From: Trinickia symbiotica
Lineage (GTDB): Bacteria > Pseudomonadota > Gammaproteobacteria > Burkholderiales > Burkholderiaceae
Direction: 5' to 3'
Assembly (NCBI RefSeq): GCF_002934455.1
Contig: NZ_PTIR01000009.1
Span: forward strand, 186,001-250,000
Length of the DNA stretch: 64,000 nt
Both the position numbers and the translations under genes were made by a program. A model generated the notes under the pieces. The model was given only the letters and a program-made list of their open reading frames with translations. It was not told the DNA's origin and ran no database searches. This document shows, piece after piece, positions 1 to 8,518 of this stretch (position 1 is the stretch's first letter; every line of letters begins with the position of its first letter).

Positions 1-49
1 CAGCTTCGTGTGCTCTGCGGAGACATCGACTGGATCGAAGCCTGAAGGC

Positions 50-340
50 TCAGTGAATTCGCACGAGCGCGGCACGATAAGCGACGCTGCGCTCGCGCTT
101 GCCGACGGCAACGACTACGACGGTGACGGTGCCGTCGTCCACCTGATACACGAGCCGGTAGCCCAGCGCTGCCAGTTTGATCTTGTAGCAGTGCGGCATG
201 CCGCAAAGGCGTGCGGATTCGATCCTCGGACTCGTCAGCCGCTCGGCAAGCTTGTTCTTGAACTGATCGCGAACAGTCTTGTCGAGACGATGCCACTCCT
301 TTAAAGCTGACGGCAGAAATTTCAGGTCATAGGTCTTCAA
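50..340 (-). CDS. RelE/ParE-family toxin of a type II toxin-antitoxin pair
   Basis: A 96-residue basic protein with the RelE pattern: an N-terminal basic helix region, a central segment with CYKIKLAALGYRLVYQV, and a C-terminal beta strand ending in AVGKRERSVAY. Family members are ribosome-dependent mRNA endonucleases or gyrase poisons; which applies here cannot be read from sequence. The first in-frame start is a TTG at 340 inside the antitoxin gene, giving a 14-base overlap and probable translational coupling. A GGTGAG lies about 8 bases upstream of that TTG. Length matches full-length RelE proteins (85-100 aa), so the gene looks intact. Confidence 0.85.
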   Translation of the reverse strand: MKTYDLKFLPSALKEWHRLDKTVRDQFKNKLAERLTSPRIESARLCGMPHCYKIKLAALGYRLVYQVDDGTVTVVVVAVGKRERSVAYRAALVRIH

Positions 341-569
341 ACTTGACGCTCACCGGTGTCTCGCCGCTGCGCGCCTTGACGATTTCCGCCAGTTCCAAGT
401 CTTCGAGCCGCTCGCAAATCGCCTCCCAAGCGCTGGCCGGAACGAGATAAGCGACCGGCTTGTTGCGGTTCAGAATGGCGACCGGGCCGTGGGCACGTTC
501 GATGGCTGCTGTCGGGTTGAGCTTCAATTCACTGATTCCAATCGAGGCGCGGGCAAGAATGCTTTCCAT
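327..569 (-). CDS. Phd/YefM-type antitoxin
   Basis: An 80-residue acidic protein whose N-terminal half (ISELKLNPTAAIERAHGPVA followed by ILNRNKPVAYLVP) is the Phd/YefM DNA-binding fold. The C-terminal acidic tail should wrap the toxin. It precedes and overlaps the RelE-like toxin, the usual order for such pairs, so the complex probably represses its own promoter. The ATG at 569 begins the conserved MESILARAS-type start. The Shine-Dalgarno sequence is poor (GATGAAATGAACC). A sigma-70 promoter lies about 130 bases upstream. Confidence 0.85.
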   Translation of the reverse strand: MESILARASIGISELKLNPTAAIERAHGPVAILNRNKPVAYLVPASAWEAICERLEDLELAEIVKARSGETPVSVKFEDL

Positions 570-697
570 GGTTCATTTCATCGGGGATCGTTGCGACGCA
601 TCCCCAATGCCTACGGTGACGAGTATGGGCATCCCAGGTTCTTCCGCCAATTAGACCGATCGGCTAAGGAGCGGAAGATGATCTGACGAGTGGTCTC

Positions 698-726
698 ATA
701 ATAGGTCGTTTAGTTGGTATCGTCAA
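698..726 (-). promoter_or_regulatory. Sigma-70 promoter of the toxin-antitoxin operon
   Basis: On the minus strand TTGACG (726-721) and TATTAT (703-698) are separated by exactly 17 bases, close to the sigma-70 consensus. It starts 22 bases beyond the stop codon of the indolepyruvate oxidoreductase gene and reads toward the antitoxin, leaving a leader of about 120 bases. I see no clear long palindrome over it, so the autoregulatory operator is not identified. Confidence 0.7.
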
Positions 727-747
727 TGGTCTTTGCTCGGCCGTTCT

Positions 748-3700
748 TTATTTCGCCGCGACGACAGGAATGCCCCGCAGCGTCCCGGCGCCTTTCAATT
801 GATCGAGCGCTTGCTGCACCGCGGTGCTCGTGGCCGCCTCGAGCGACAACTGCGCGGCCAGCGCGCGCTCGTTACGCTTGACGGCCGCGAGGTTCGCCAG
901 TTTCACGTGACCATAGCCGCGCACCCGCGCAGGCAACTGGGCAAGTTGCAGGACCGTCTCGGCGTTCGACGGATTAAGCGCGTCGAATGCTCGCGTCATC
1001 GTCAGCTCGTAGTCATTTGCAAGCGCGCGCTCCATCCTGCGTTCCAGCGTGCGCCCGAACGGATCGAGCGCCGTTGCGCGCAAGCTGCGGCACTTCGCCA
1101 GCAGCCCGAGCACCGGCCACAGCCATTGCCCAAACGTCATTTTGCGCGGGATGCCACCGGGGCCGGGTTTGGCGAGCGCGGGCGGGGCGAGGTTGAACTT
1201 GACGCGAAAGTCTTTGCCGGCCGTGCCTTCGAATTGCGTCTCGAGCGCCGCGCGGAATGCGGAGGACGTGTGCAGGCGCGCCACCTCGTACTCGTCCTTG
1301 ACCGCGAGCAGTCGATAGAACGTCGTCGCGACGGCGGCGGCAAGTCGATCGCCGTCCGATGCCGAGGCCCGTTTGCCGGCAAGACGGGCCGCTTCGACGA
1401 GCGCGCGATAGCGTTTGAGGTAGCGTCGGCCGCCGTAGGCGGCGAGCCGTGCTTCGCGGTCCGCCACGAGCGCGTCGAAGCCAGTGCTCGCCGTCGAGCC
1501 GTCCCCGGCCGGCGCCGAGGCCGCTCGGACGGCGCCGTGCCGCTCGGCCCACAGCGCGTCGAGTGCACGCGGATCGCCCGCCGCGAGGCGGCCGATCGAG
1601 AAGGCGAGCTTGTTCATCGCCACGGCCACGCCGTTGAGCTCGATCGCGCGCGAGAGCGCCGCCAGCGACACGGGAACGAGGCCCAATTGCCAGGCGAAGC
1701 CGAGCATCAGAATGTTCGCGCCGATCGTATCGCCGAGGAACTTCGACGCGAGCGACTGTGCATCGCAGGCCGACAAGAATTCGGCGCCGGCCGCATGGCG
1801 CATTTTGTCGATGAGCGCATCGGCATGCAGGTTCGCGTCCGGGTTCCGCACGAACGTTGCGTTCGGAATCGCGTGCGTGTTGACGACGATTCGCGAGCGA
1901 CCATGGCGCACGGTTTGCAACGCGTCCGCGCTTGCTCCGACGACCATATCGCAGGCAAGCAGCAGGTCGGCTTGCTGCGTATCGATGCGGACCTGGTTCA
2001 ACCACTCGTCGCGCGCGGCGAAACGCACGAACGACAGCACCGAGCCGCCTTTTTGCGCGAAGCCCATGAAGTCGAGCACGGAAGCGCTCTTGCCTTCGAG
2101 ATGAGCGGCCATGCTGATCAGCGCGCCCACCGTCACCACGCCCGTGCCGCCGACACCGGTCACGAGAATGTCGTAGGGCGCGGCGTCGAGCGACATCGCC
2201 GGCAACGGCAGTGCCGCGACGCGCGCATCGAGGGCGGCTTCGTCGAATGCCGCGCCCGCCGCCTTTTTCAGCTTGCCGCCTTCGATCGTCACGAAGCTCG
2301 GGCAAAAGCCGTTCACGCACGAAAAATCCTTGTTGCACGATGACTGGTCGATGCGACGCTTGCGTCCGAGCGGCGTTTCCACCGGTTCGACCGAGAGGCA
2401 ATTCGACTGCACTCCGCAGTCGCCGCAGCCTTCGCAGACTTCCTCGTTGATGAAGAGACGCTTGTCCGGATCGGGGAACTGCCCCTTTTTGCGGCGGCGA
2501 CGTTTTTCGGCTGCGCACGTCTGATCGTAGATCAGCACGCTCACGCCCTCCACCTCGCGCAACTCGCGCTGCACGGCATCGAGCTCGCTGCGATCATGGA
2601 ACGTCGTTCCCTTCGGAAACAGTCCGTGATGGCCGTCGTACTTCTCGGGCTCGTCGGACACCACGACGAAGCGCGAGACCCCTTCGGCCTCGACCTGACG
2701 GGCGATTTGCGGTACGGAGATGCTGCCGTCGACGGGTTGTCCGCCCGTCATCGCAACCGCATCGTTGTAGAGGATCTTGTAGGTGATGTTGGTGCGCGCC
2801 GCAACGGCCTGGCGGATCGCGAGAATGCCCGAGTGAAAGTACGTTCCGTCGCCGAGGTTCTGAAAAACGTGGCGTGTCTTCGTGAATATGGAGTGCGATA
2901 CCCAATCGACGCCTTCGCCGCCCATCTGGATGAGCCCGGTCGTGCCGCGATCCATCCACGAGGCCATGAAGTGGCAGCCGATGCCGGCCTGCGCGATGGA
3001 GCCTTCGGGCACCTTGGTCGAGGTATTGTGTGGGCAGCCCGAGCAAAAATAGGGCGTACGCTTCACCGTGTCGGCCTCGTTCGAGAGGATTTCCGGCGCG
3101 ACGAGGTCGACGACACGCTCGCGCCTGTCGAGCGAGGGCTTATGCCGTGCGAGCCATTCGGCGAATACGGGCAGCACGCGCGAGGGGCGCAATTCACCGA
3201 GCGCGGAGAGAAGCGGCGCGCCGTTCGCATCGTGCTTGCCGATGATGCGCGGGCGTGAGCCGGCGATACGGTTGTAGAGATGATCCTTGATCTGCTGCTC
3301 GACGACGGGGCCTTTCTCCTCGATGACGAGGACTTCGTCGAGGCCCTCGACGAACGCGTCCAGACGCGTCGTTTCGAGCGGAAACGACAGTGCGACCTTG
3401 TAGATCCGCACTCCCGCGGCATCGAGGTCGGCGACGGAAACGTCGAGCCGGCGCAACGCTTCCATCAGGTCCAGGTGCGCCTTGCCGCAGGTGACGATGC
3501 CGACGTTCGCCTTCGGGCTCGCCGCAACCCATTTATCGATGGAGTTCGCGCGGGCGAAGGCGCGCACGGCATCGAGCTTGGCCGCAAGGCGCGCCTCGAT
3601 CGTGAGGCTCGGCAAGTCAGGCCAGCGGTTGTGCAGGCCGCCGTCAAACGGGGCCAACTCGACGGGCGCGGTCCACTCCGTCGTCAATGCATCAAGGTCG

Positions 3701-4365
3701 ACCGTCGAACCCGATTCGACCGTTTCCGAAATCGCCTTGAAGCCGACCCAGGCACCCGAGAACCGCGAGAGCGCGTAACCGTAAGCGCCGAACTCGAGCA
3801 TCTCGGCGATATTTGCCGGATTCACGACCGGCATCTGCCAGGCGACCATCGCGAAGTCGCTTTGATGCGGCATCGAGGAAGAGACACAACCGTGATCGTC
3901 GCCCGCCACGACGAGCACGCCGCCGTGCGGGGACGACCCGTAGGCGTTGCCGTGCTTGAGTGCGTCGCCCGCGCGGTCGACGCCCGGCCCTTTCCCGTAC
4001 CACATCGCGAATACGCCGTCGACGGTGCGCGCTTCGTCGGCTTCCACGCGCTGCGTGCCGAGCACCGCCGTGCCGCCGAGCTCTTCGTTGATCGCGGGCA
4101 GAAAGCGGATGTCGTGCGCCTCGAGCAGTTTCTTCGCTTTCCAGAGTTGCTGGTCGACCATGCCGAGCGGGGAGCCGCGGTAGCCGCTCACGAAGCCGGC
4201 CGTATGGAGCCCGCGCGCGCGGTCGAGCCGCCGCTGCGTCAGCAGGATGCGCACGAGCGCCTGAGTGCCCGTCAGAAAGATGCGTCCGCGTGTGGCGGCC
4301 AGATTATCGGTGAGCTGGTAGTCCGAAAGGGCGGGTATGCCGTCGATCGGAAGGCGGGCTGTCAT
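748..4365 (-). CDS. Indolepyruvate ferredoxin oxidoreductase, fused alpha/beta form
   Basis: A 1,205-residue cytoplasmic enzyme that oxidatively decarboxylates aryl pyruvates (from aromatic or branched amino acid transamination) to acyl-CoA using thiamine diphosphate and iron-sulfur clusters. The N-terminal part carries the pyruvate-oxidoreductase core (SGYRGSPLGMVDQQLW). CSGCPHNTSTK lies near residue 440 and a ferredoxin-like segment CEGCGDCGVQSNC near residue 645, followed by more cysteines. The gamma/beta domain starts near GVGGTGVVTVGA at about residue 738. The frame is open upstream to 4596, but the ATG at 4365 has a GGAGA Shine-Dalgarno sequence and begins the family-typical N terminus, so I use it. 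Length fits the fused bacterial form (about 1,150-1,200 aa). Confidence 0.92.
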   Translation of the reverse strand: MTARLPIDGIPALSDYQLTDNLAATRGRIFLTGTQALVRILLTQRRLDRARGLHTAGFVSGYRGSPLGMVDQQLWKAKKLLEAHDIRFLPAINEELGGTAVLGTQRVEADEARTVDGVFAMWYGKGPGVDRAGDALKHGNAYGSSPHGGVLVVAGDDHGCVSSSMPHQSDFAMVAWQMPVVNPANIAEMLEFGAYGYALSRFSGAWVGFKAISETVESGSTVDLDALTTEWTAPVELAPFDGGLHNRWPDLPSLTIEARLAAKLDAVRAFARANSIDKWVAASPKANVGIVTCGKAHLDLMEALRRLDVSVADLDAAGVRIYKVALSFPLETTRLDAFVEGLDEVLVIEEKGPVVEQQIKDHLYNRIAGSRPRIIGKHDANGAPLLSALGELRPSRVLPVFAEWLARHKPSLDRRERVVDLVAPEILSNEADTVKRTPYFCSGCPHNTSTKVPEGSIAQAGIGCHFMASWMDRGTTGLIQMGGEGVDWVSHSIFTKTRHVFQNLGDGTYFHSGILAIRQAVAARTNITYKILYNDAVAMTGGQPVDGSISVPQIARQVEAEGVSRFVVVSDEPEKYDGHHGLFPKGTTFHDRSELDAVQRELREVEGVSVLIYDQTCAAEKRRRRKKGQFPDPDKRLFINEEVCEGCGDCGVQSNCLSVEPVETPLGRKRRIDQSSCNKDFSCVNGFCPSFVTIEGGKLKKAAGAAFDEAALDARVAALPLPAMSLDAAPYDILVTGVGGTGVVTVGALISMAAHLEGKSASVLDFMGFAQKGGSVLSFVRFAARDEWLNQVRIDTQQADLLLACDMVVGASADALQTVRHGRSRIVVNTHAIPNATFVRNPDANLHADALIDKMRHAAGAEFLSACDAQSLASKFLGDTIGANILMLGFAWQLGLVPVSLAALSRAIELNGVAVAMNKLAFSIGRLAAGDPRALDALWAERHGAVRAASAPAGDGSTASTGFDALVADREARLAAYGGRRYLKRYRALVEAARLAGKRASASDGDRLAAAVATTFYRLLAVKDEYEVARLHTSSAFRAALETQFEGTAGKDFRVKFNLAPPALAKPGPGGIPRKMTFGQWLWPVLGLLAKCRSLRATALDPFGRTLERRMERALANDYELTMTRAFDALNPSNAETVLQLAQLPARVRGYGHVKLANLAAVKRNERALAAQLSLEAATSTAVQQALDQLKGAGTLRGIPVVAAK

Positions 4366-4450
4366 GGCGGGTCTCCTTATCTCGTGCGCTTGCGGATCTC
4401 GCGAACGCCGGAAACCTTCATTCTTTCCCGCCAATAGTGGAGGTTTTTTG

Positions 4451-5476
4451 CTATATCGACTGCTTGTCCGTCGCGTCGTGGTGCTTTGTACGCGATTCGA
4501 GCTCTTGCGGAGAGGAATTTTCCTCCTCGGGCGTAAGCGCGACGACGTCGTGGAAGTGCTCGTAGTCGATATGCCGCACGCCGTCTTCGTCGTCATAGAG
4601 CAGGTCGATGAACCGATGCCGCCAGCGAATGGCCTCGTGCGACCACGTGTAGCGCGCTTCCATGAGCTGTGTCGTCGTTTCGTCCGCCCCTTCGAGATAG
4701 ATCATCAGTGAAGCTTTGCTGGCGGCGAGGCTCGCCGGAGTTTCGCCATAGAGGGGGCTCGTTTCGTCGATGACGTGCATCAGATTCCATCCGAGCAGGA
4801 AGATCGGGTGCCGATCGCGCACGAGCGTGAGGTCGGTGATGCGCCAAAGCGAATAGCCCTCCGGCGTCGATTCGCGGCGCATGAGCCGCAGCTTCGCCTG
4901 CGCTTCGACGATCACGTTCTGGCGCGCGTTCGCGGCGCGAACCATCAGCGTCGAGCGGCCGTCGAGCGGACGCACGATGGCGTAGCGCGAAAAAATGATG
5001 CGCGCGCGCGGACGCGAGAACCGCACGAAGATGAGGCCAGTCGCCAGAGCGATGCTCGACATGCCTATGAAGATTTCGAGCGTGGCGACGATATGCGCGT
5101 AGACGGTCTGCGGATGCATGTCGCCGTAGCCGACGGTCGCCAGCGTCTCGACGCTGAAAAAGAACGCGCCGAGAAAGCCGGGCGGCGATTGATTGGCGAT
5201 CGATGCCGATCCGCAGAGATAAAGCAACGCGAAACCGGTGTTCAGTAGCAGAAAAAGCGCGGCGAGCGCCCCGAAGAAGTGAGGCCAGCTGGCCGTCAGC
5301 GCCCGGTGATAGACATCGAGGAAGAGCGGCTGCGGCATGTTGTGCGTCACGACGTTGCCGGTCTGCGTGCGCAATGTGCGGCTCGTGCGTGCGCGCCGCC
5401 GCTCGCCGCGCGCACGGCTCATGTTCGCACCCGCTGCGGCGTCCGGTTCAATTTGCTGTCGCGTACTCGATCGCAT
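4451..5476 (-). CDS. KirBac-type inward-rectifier potassium channel
   Basis: A 341-residue inner-membrane potassium channel. It has an N-terminal cytoplasmic slide helix region, a first membrane helix at about 62-88, a pore helix, the selectivity filter TVGYGD at 114-119, a second helix at about 128-152, and a cytoplasmic immunoglobulin-like Kir domain (IVRPLDGRSTLMVRAANARQ onward). From memory the pore region closely resembles KirBac1.1 of Burkholderia pseudomallei (SPPGFLGAFFFSVETLATVG). The start is uncertain: ATG 5476 gives the length used here, but ATG 5422 is also possible, and neither has a strong ribosome site. The acidic, His-rich C terminus is variable in the family. Confidence 0.93.
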   Translation of the reverse strand: MRSSTRQQIEPDAAAGANMSRARGERRRARTSRTLRTQTGNVVTHNMPQPLFLDVYHRALTASWPHFFGALAALFLLLNTGFALLYLCGSASIANQSPPGFLGAFFFSVETLATVGYGDMHPQTVYAHIVATLEIFIGMSSIALATGLIFVRFSRPRARIIFSRYAIVRPLDGRSTLMVRAANARQNVIVEAQAKLRLMRRESTPEGYSLWRITDLTLVRDRHPIFLLGWNLMHVIDETSPLYGETPASLAASKASLMIYLEGADETTTQLMEARYTWSHEAIRWRHRFIDLLYDDEDGVRHIDYEHFHDVVALTPEEENSSPQELESRTKHHDATDKQSI

Positions 5477-5563
5477 GGCGCAGGCCCTGGGTTCGGATCG
5501 GGCCTGAGCGTACCACGTGCCTTCTCGCTTCGTTCGCTTTCCCGAGCGGCAATCACGCGCGCT

Positions 5564-5809
5564 TCAGGGAAACGCTCTCGGCTTCGGCACGCCGGCGCCG
5601 CGCTCGATATCGGCGATCGCCTGCTGATGAGCCGCCTCGATCGCGTCGGCCTCGTGCTCGTAGCCGACGTCGCCGCCGACCGTCGTCCACCTTTGCACCG
5701 GCTTGTCCTGATGGCGGATTTCGTACTCGGCATCCCAATGCGCGCGCTCGAGCGGAATCGGACGAACGTGAATCGAATAGACACCGTAGAGATAAAGTTG
5801 CTCGGCCAT
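5564..5809 (-). CDS. Small conserved-looking protein of unknown function (81 aa)
   Basis: I do not recognise a named family. The protein begins MAEQLYLYGVYSIHVRPIPL and continues with a mixed acidic/aromatic sequence, without signal peptide or membrane segment. The ATG at 5809 sits 5 bases after GGAAGG, a good ribosome site, and is preferred over a GTG two codons upstream. Biased codon positions, a good Shine-Dalgarno sequence and no competing frame support coding. The next upstream gene (5909-6130) is also a small protein; 99 bases separate them and they may be cotranscribed. Confidence 0.6.
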   Translation of the reverse strand: MAEQLYLYGVYSIHVRPIPLERAHWDAEYEIRHQDKPVQRWTTVGGDVGYEHEADAIEAAHQQAIADIERGAGVPKPRAFP

Positions 5810-5908
5810 ATGCACCTTCCTTTGCTTGCCGCGGCGAGCGTTCGGGATTCAGGCGGGAACCGTTGCGGGGAGGGAGGGCTTTTCGCGACTGGCGTCCGGT
5901 CGATGCGC

Positions 5909-6130
5909 CTATAACTCCAGCTCGCCGAGAATCCGGTGAGCGAGCGCCTTGCCTTCCTCCAAAGCTTCCGTTGCCGTCGTATTCGGCGCCTCGACTTCGT
6001 AGGCCGTCGTCTCGCGTTCGGTCGCGTCGTCCCGGGCGAGCGACACCACGCCCTGGAATCGGCCGTTGGCGAGCTGACGCACCGTCACGGTCGCCGTATA
6101 GATGCCCTTGGTGTAGGTGACGTCGTCCAT
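5909..6130 (-). CDS. Small hypothetical protein (73 aa)
   Basis: A 73-residue acidic protein beginning MDDVTYTKGIYTATVTVRQL, with predicted beta strands then an Ala/Glu-rich helix at the C terminus; it resembles the short DUF-type stress-related proteins common in Burkholderia but I cannot name one. The ATG at 6130 follows GAGGAG by a few bases; the longer frame to 6175 lacks such a site. No signal peptide or membrane helix. It is followed by the 81-residue orphan gene on the same strand. Confidence 0.6.
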   Translation of the reverse strand: MDDVTYTKGIYTATVTVRQLANGRFQGVVSLARDDATERETTAYEVEAPNTTATEALEEGKALAHRILGELEL

Positions 6131-6278
6131 GATGCCGCTCCTCTCCCATCGAGTGGATGCATTGCATCGTAGCACCGGTTCGAGAAGCCTACATGTCGAA
6201 CGCCCGACGTCGGCAGACTGGCGTGCCTCACCGCCCGCCGGACGACACGGCGAATGCCACGCGACCGGCCCGGACGAC

Positions 6279-7199
6279 TCAGGCGTCCAGCAACAGCGCG
6301 GCTACCTCGTCGACTGTCGGCGAATGTGCGCCCGCGTAGCGGCACGCGGCGGCGCCGGCCGCGAGCGCGAACGAGAGATGTTGACGCCATCCCTCGTGGG
6401 GGCGCCGCATGAGGCTGAACAGCAGTCCGCCGATCGAAGCATCGCCTGCGCCGACGGTATCGACGACTTCGACGCGCGGCGGCGAGGCCTCGATCGTTTC
6501 GCCGCCGACGAAGAGCGTCGCCGCGCTTGCGCCGCGCGTGACGAGGAGCGCCGCATCGGGGTTCATCGTGCGCAGCGCTTCGATGGCGCTTGCCTCGTCG
6601 GTGCGGAAGAGACACCGCAGGTCCTCGTCGGACACCTTGATCAGGTCGGCCAGCGCGGCCATCGTTTCGAGCATCGGGCGATAGCCGTGCTCCATCAGAT
6701 TGCGGTAGTTGGGATCGAAGCTGATCTTCACGCCGCGCGCGCGAAGCTCGGCCGCGAGCGTCGCGAGCGTGGCGCCGAGCGGCTGCCGGGCAAGGCTGAT
6801 ACCGCCGAAATGCGCCCATTGCACGGCTTTTTCCCAGCCTTCGGGCAGCAGCTCAGGATCGAACGCGAGATCGGCGCTCGCTTCGCCGATGAAGAAATAG
6901 GCTGGCGGCTGCGTTTCATGAACGATCGCGAGCAGCGGCGCCCGCTCGACGCGCTGCAGAAACCGCATGTCGAGCCCGGCTGCCGCGCTCGCGTTCCAGA
7001 GCACGTCGGAAAAGCAATCGAGCCCGAGCGCACCCGCGCAGGCGCTCGGCACGCCGAGGCGCGCGACGGCGCGCGCGACGTTCCATCCCGCGCCGCCCGG
7101 GTGCGAGACCCATTGCGCGTCGCGCATGCGTACCAGGTCGGTGAGAATGTCGCCCGCGCTCACGAAGAGCGGGAAGTCGGCGGAAAAGTTCGTGCTCAT
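6279..7199 (-). CDS. PfkB-family sugar kinase, probably fructokinase
   Basis: A 306-residue ribokinase-fold kinase. The N-terminal substrate motif includes HPGGAGWNVARAVARLG, and the C-terminal PfkB signature DTVGAGDASIGGLLFSLM holds the anion hole and catalytic Asp. The ATG at 7199 overlaps the stop of the isomerase gene (ATGA), so the two are translationally coupled. With an AGE-family isomerase just upstream, the simplest reading is mannose to fructose to fructose 6-phosphate; this substrate assignment is inference from context. The frame is open to 7268, but that extension lies inside the isomerase gene. Confidence 0.85.
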   Translation of the reverse strand: MSTNFSADFPLFVSAGDILTDLVRMRDAQWVSHPGGAGWNVARAVARLGVPSACAGALGLDCFSDVLWNASAAAGLDMRFLQRVERAPLLAIVHETQPPAYFFIGEASADLAFDPELLPEGWEKAVQWAHFGGISLARQPLGATLATLAAELRARGVKISFDPNYRNLMEHGYRPMLETMAALADLIKVSDEDLRCLFRTDEASAIEALRTMNPDAALLVTRGASAATLFVGGETIEASPPRVEVVDTVGAGDASIGGLLFSLMRRPHEGWRQHLSFALAAGAAACRYAGAHSPTVDEVAALLLDA

Positions 7200-8518
7200 G
7201 AGCGTGGTTCCAGGGTGGGCGCGCAGGCGCTTTCGCTTTCGTCGAGTGCATTGAGCACTTCGTAGCAAGCGCCCATCGTGTGATAGTCGGTCTTTCCGGC
7301 CGGGCTCTTCTCGTCGCTGTACTTGCGGTTGTCGCAGGTCAGGATGCGGTACCAGGCACCGTATCGATGATCGACGAAATGCGTCCAGCTATAGCGCCAG
7401 ATTTCGTCGTACCAGTCCCAGAACCGTTCGCTGCCCGTGCGCCGTCCGAGCAGCGCGGCCGCGGCCAGCGTCTCGGCTTGGACCCAGAAGTACTTGTCGT
7501 GGTCGCAAACCGTGCCGTCTGGGGCGAAGCCGTAGCAGAGCCCGCCATGCTCGTCGTCCCAGGCATGCGTGAGCGCCGCGTCGAAAAGCTCGATCGCGCG
7601 CGGCAACAGCCACGGCAGCGGCCGGTGCCGCTCGAGGATCAGCAGCAGCTTCGCCCACTCCGTCTGGTGCCCCGGCTGAAAGCCCCAGGGGCGAAAAATG
7701 TTCGAGCTGTCCTCTTCGTTGTAATGCCAGTCGACGGACCAATCGGCATGAAAATGCTCCCAGACGAGGCCATGCGAAAGCTTGGCCTGCCGTTGCGTGA
7801 TATTCGTCGCGATTCGCTCGGCGCGATCGAGATAGACCAGATGGCCGGTGGCTTCATAAGCGGCGAGCAGTGCTTCGGTCGTGTGCATGTTCGCGTTCTG
7901 ACCGCGGTAGGTCGAGACGCGCCAGTCGGGCGTTGCTTCGTCCGCATAGAGGCCCGCGGCGGGATCCCAGAAGCGGTGCTCCATCAACTCGAAAGTCTCG
8001 GCGATCTGCATTTTCGCTTCGTCGATGCCCGCCATCGCCGCATGGGACTGCGCGAGCAGCACGAACGCGAGCCCGTAGCAATGCCGCGTCGCGTCGAGCG
8101 CGCGCTTTTCACGATTGCGCCATTCGATCTCCCAGTCGTAACCGAGGTGCTCGGCGTCCCAATGCCCGCTGCGCAGGAATGCCAGGCCGTGACGCGCGTA
8201 TTCGAGGTATTGCGGATCGCCGAAATGGCGATAGGCCATCGCATAGTTGAAGACGAAGCGGCAGCTGCTGACCAAGTGGCGGCGGGTCCGGTCATAGACC
8301 GTCCCGTCGTCTTTGAAGTAGTGGAAGAATCCGCCCGTCTGGTCGTGCACCGCCGGCCCGTAGAACGCGAGCGTGTCGGCCACGTGCCCAAGCAGGAATT
8401 CGCGATCGCGGAAGTTCTCGACCGGCGGCACCGTGGTGTTCGTATGAATGACGCCTGGCTCCGCTATCCCTGACGTCGTCGCTTTCATCGATTTGTTGGC
8501 GTTCGGTAGTTTCGTCAT
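7196..8518 (-). CDS. AGE-family (N-acylglucosamine 2-epimerase-like) isomerase, probably D-mannose isomerase
   Basis: A 440-residue (alpha/alpha)6-barrel enzyme. Typical AGE-family motifs include RHLVSSCRFVFNYAMAY, RGQNANMHTTEALLAAYEAT, the HWHYNEEDSS-like stretch DWHYNEEDSSNIFRPWG, and FQPGHQTEWAKLLL with the catalytic His region. Members interconvert mannose and fructose or epimerise cellobiose and N-acyl sugars. The linked PfkB kinase favours mannose isomerase activity, by inference. The ATG at 8518 overlaps the TGA of the LacI gene (ATGA) and follows GGAAAC. A second ATG (residue 11) is possible. The product is cytoplasmic, with no signal peptide. Confidence 0.85.
   Translation of the reverse strand: MTKLPNANKSMKATTSGIAEPGVIHTNTTVPPVENFRDREFLLGHVADTLAFYGPAVHDQTGGFFHYFKDDGTVYDRTRRHLVSSCRFVFNYAMAYRHFGDPQYLEYARHGLAFLRSGHWDAEHLGYDWEIEWRNREKRALDATRHCYGLAFVLLAQSHAAMAGIDEAKMQIAETFELMEHRFWDPAAGLYADEATPDWRVSTYRGQNANMHTTEALLAAYEATGHLVYLDRAERIATNITQRQAKLSHGLVWEHFHADWSVDWHYNEEDSSNIFRPWGFQPGHQTEWAKLLLILERHRPLPWLLPRAIELFDAALTHAWDDEHGGLCYGFAPDGTVCDHDKYFWVQAETLAAAALLGRRTGSERFWDWYDEIWRYSWTHFVDHRYGAWYRILTCDNRKYSDEKSPAGKTDYHTMGACYEVLNALDESESACAPTLEPRS

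Noticed and set aside
733-2343. Long plus-strand open frame (536 codons) antisense to the indolepyruvate oxidoreductase gene
   Set aside because: Arg-rich, no family resemblance, and fully opposite a gene with strong catalytic motifs; typical of antisense frames in high-GC DNA.
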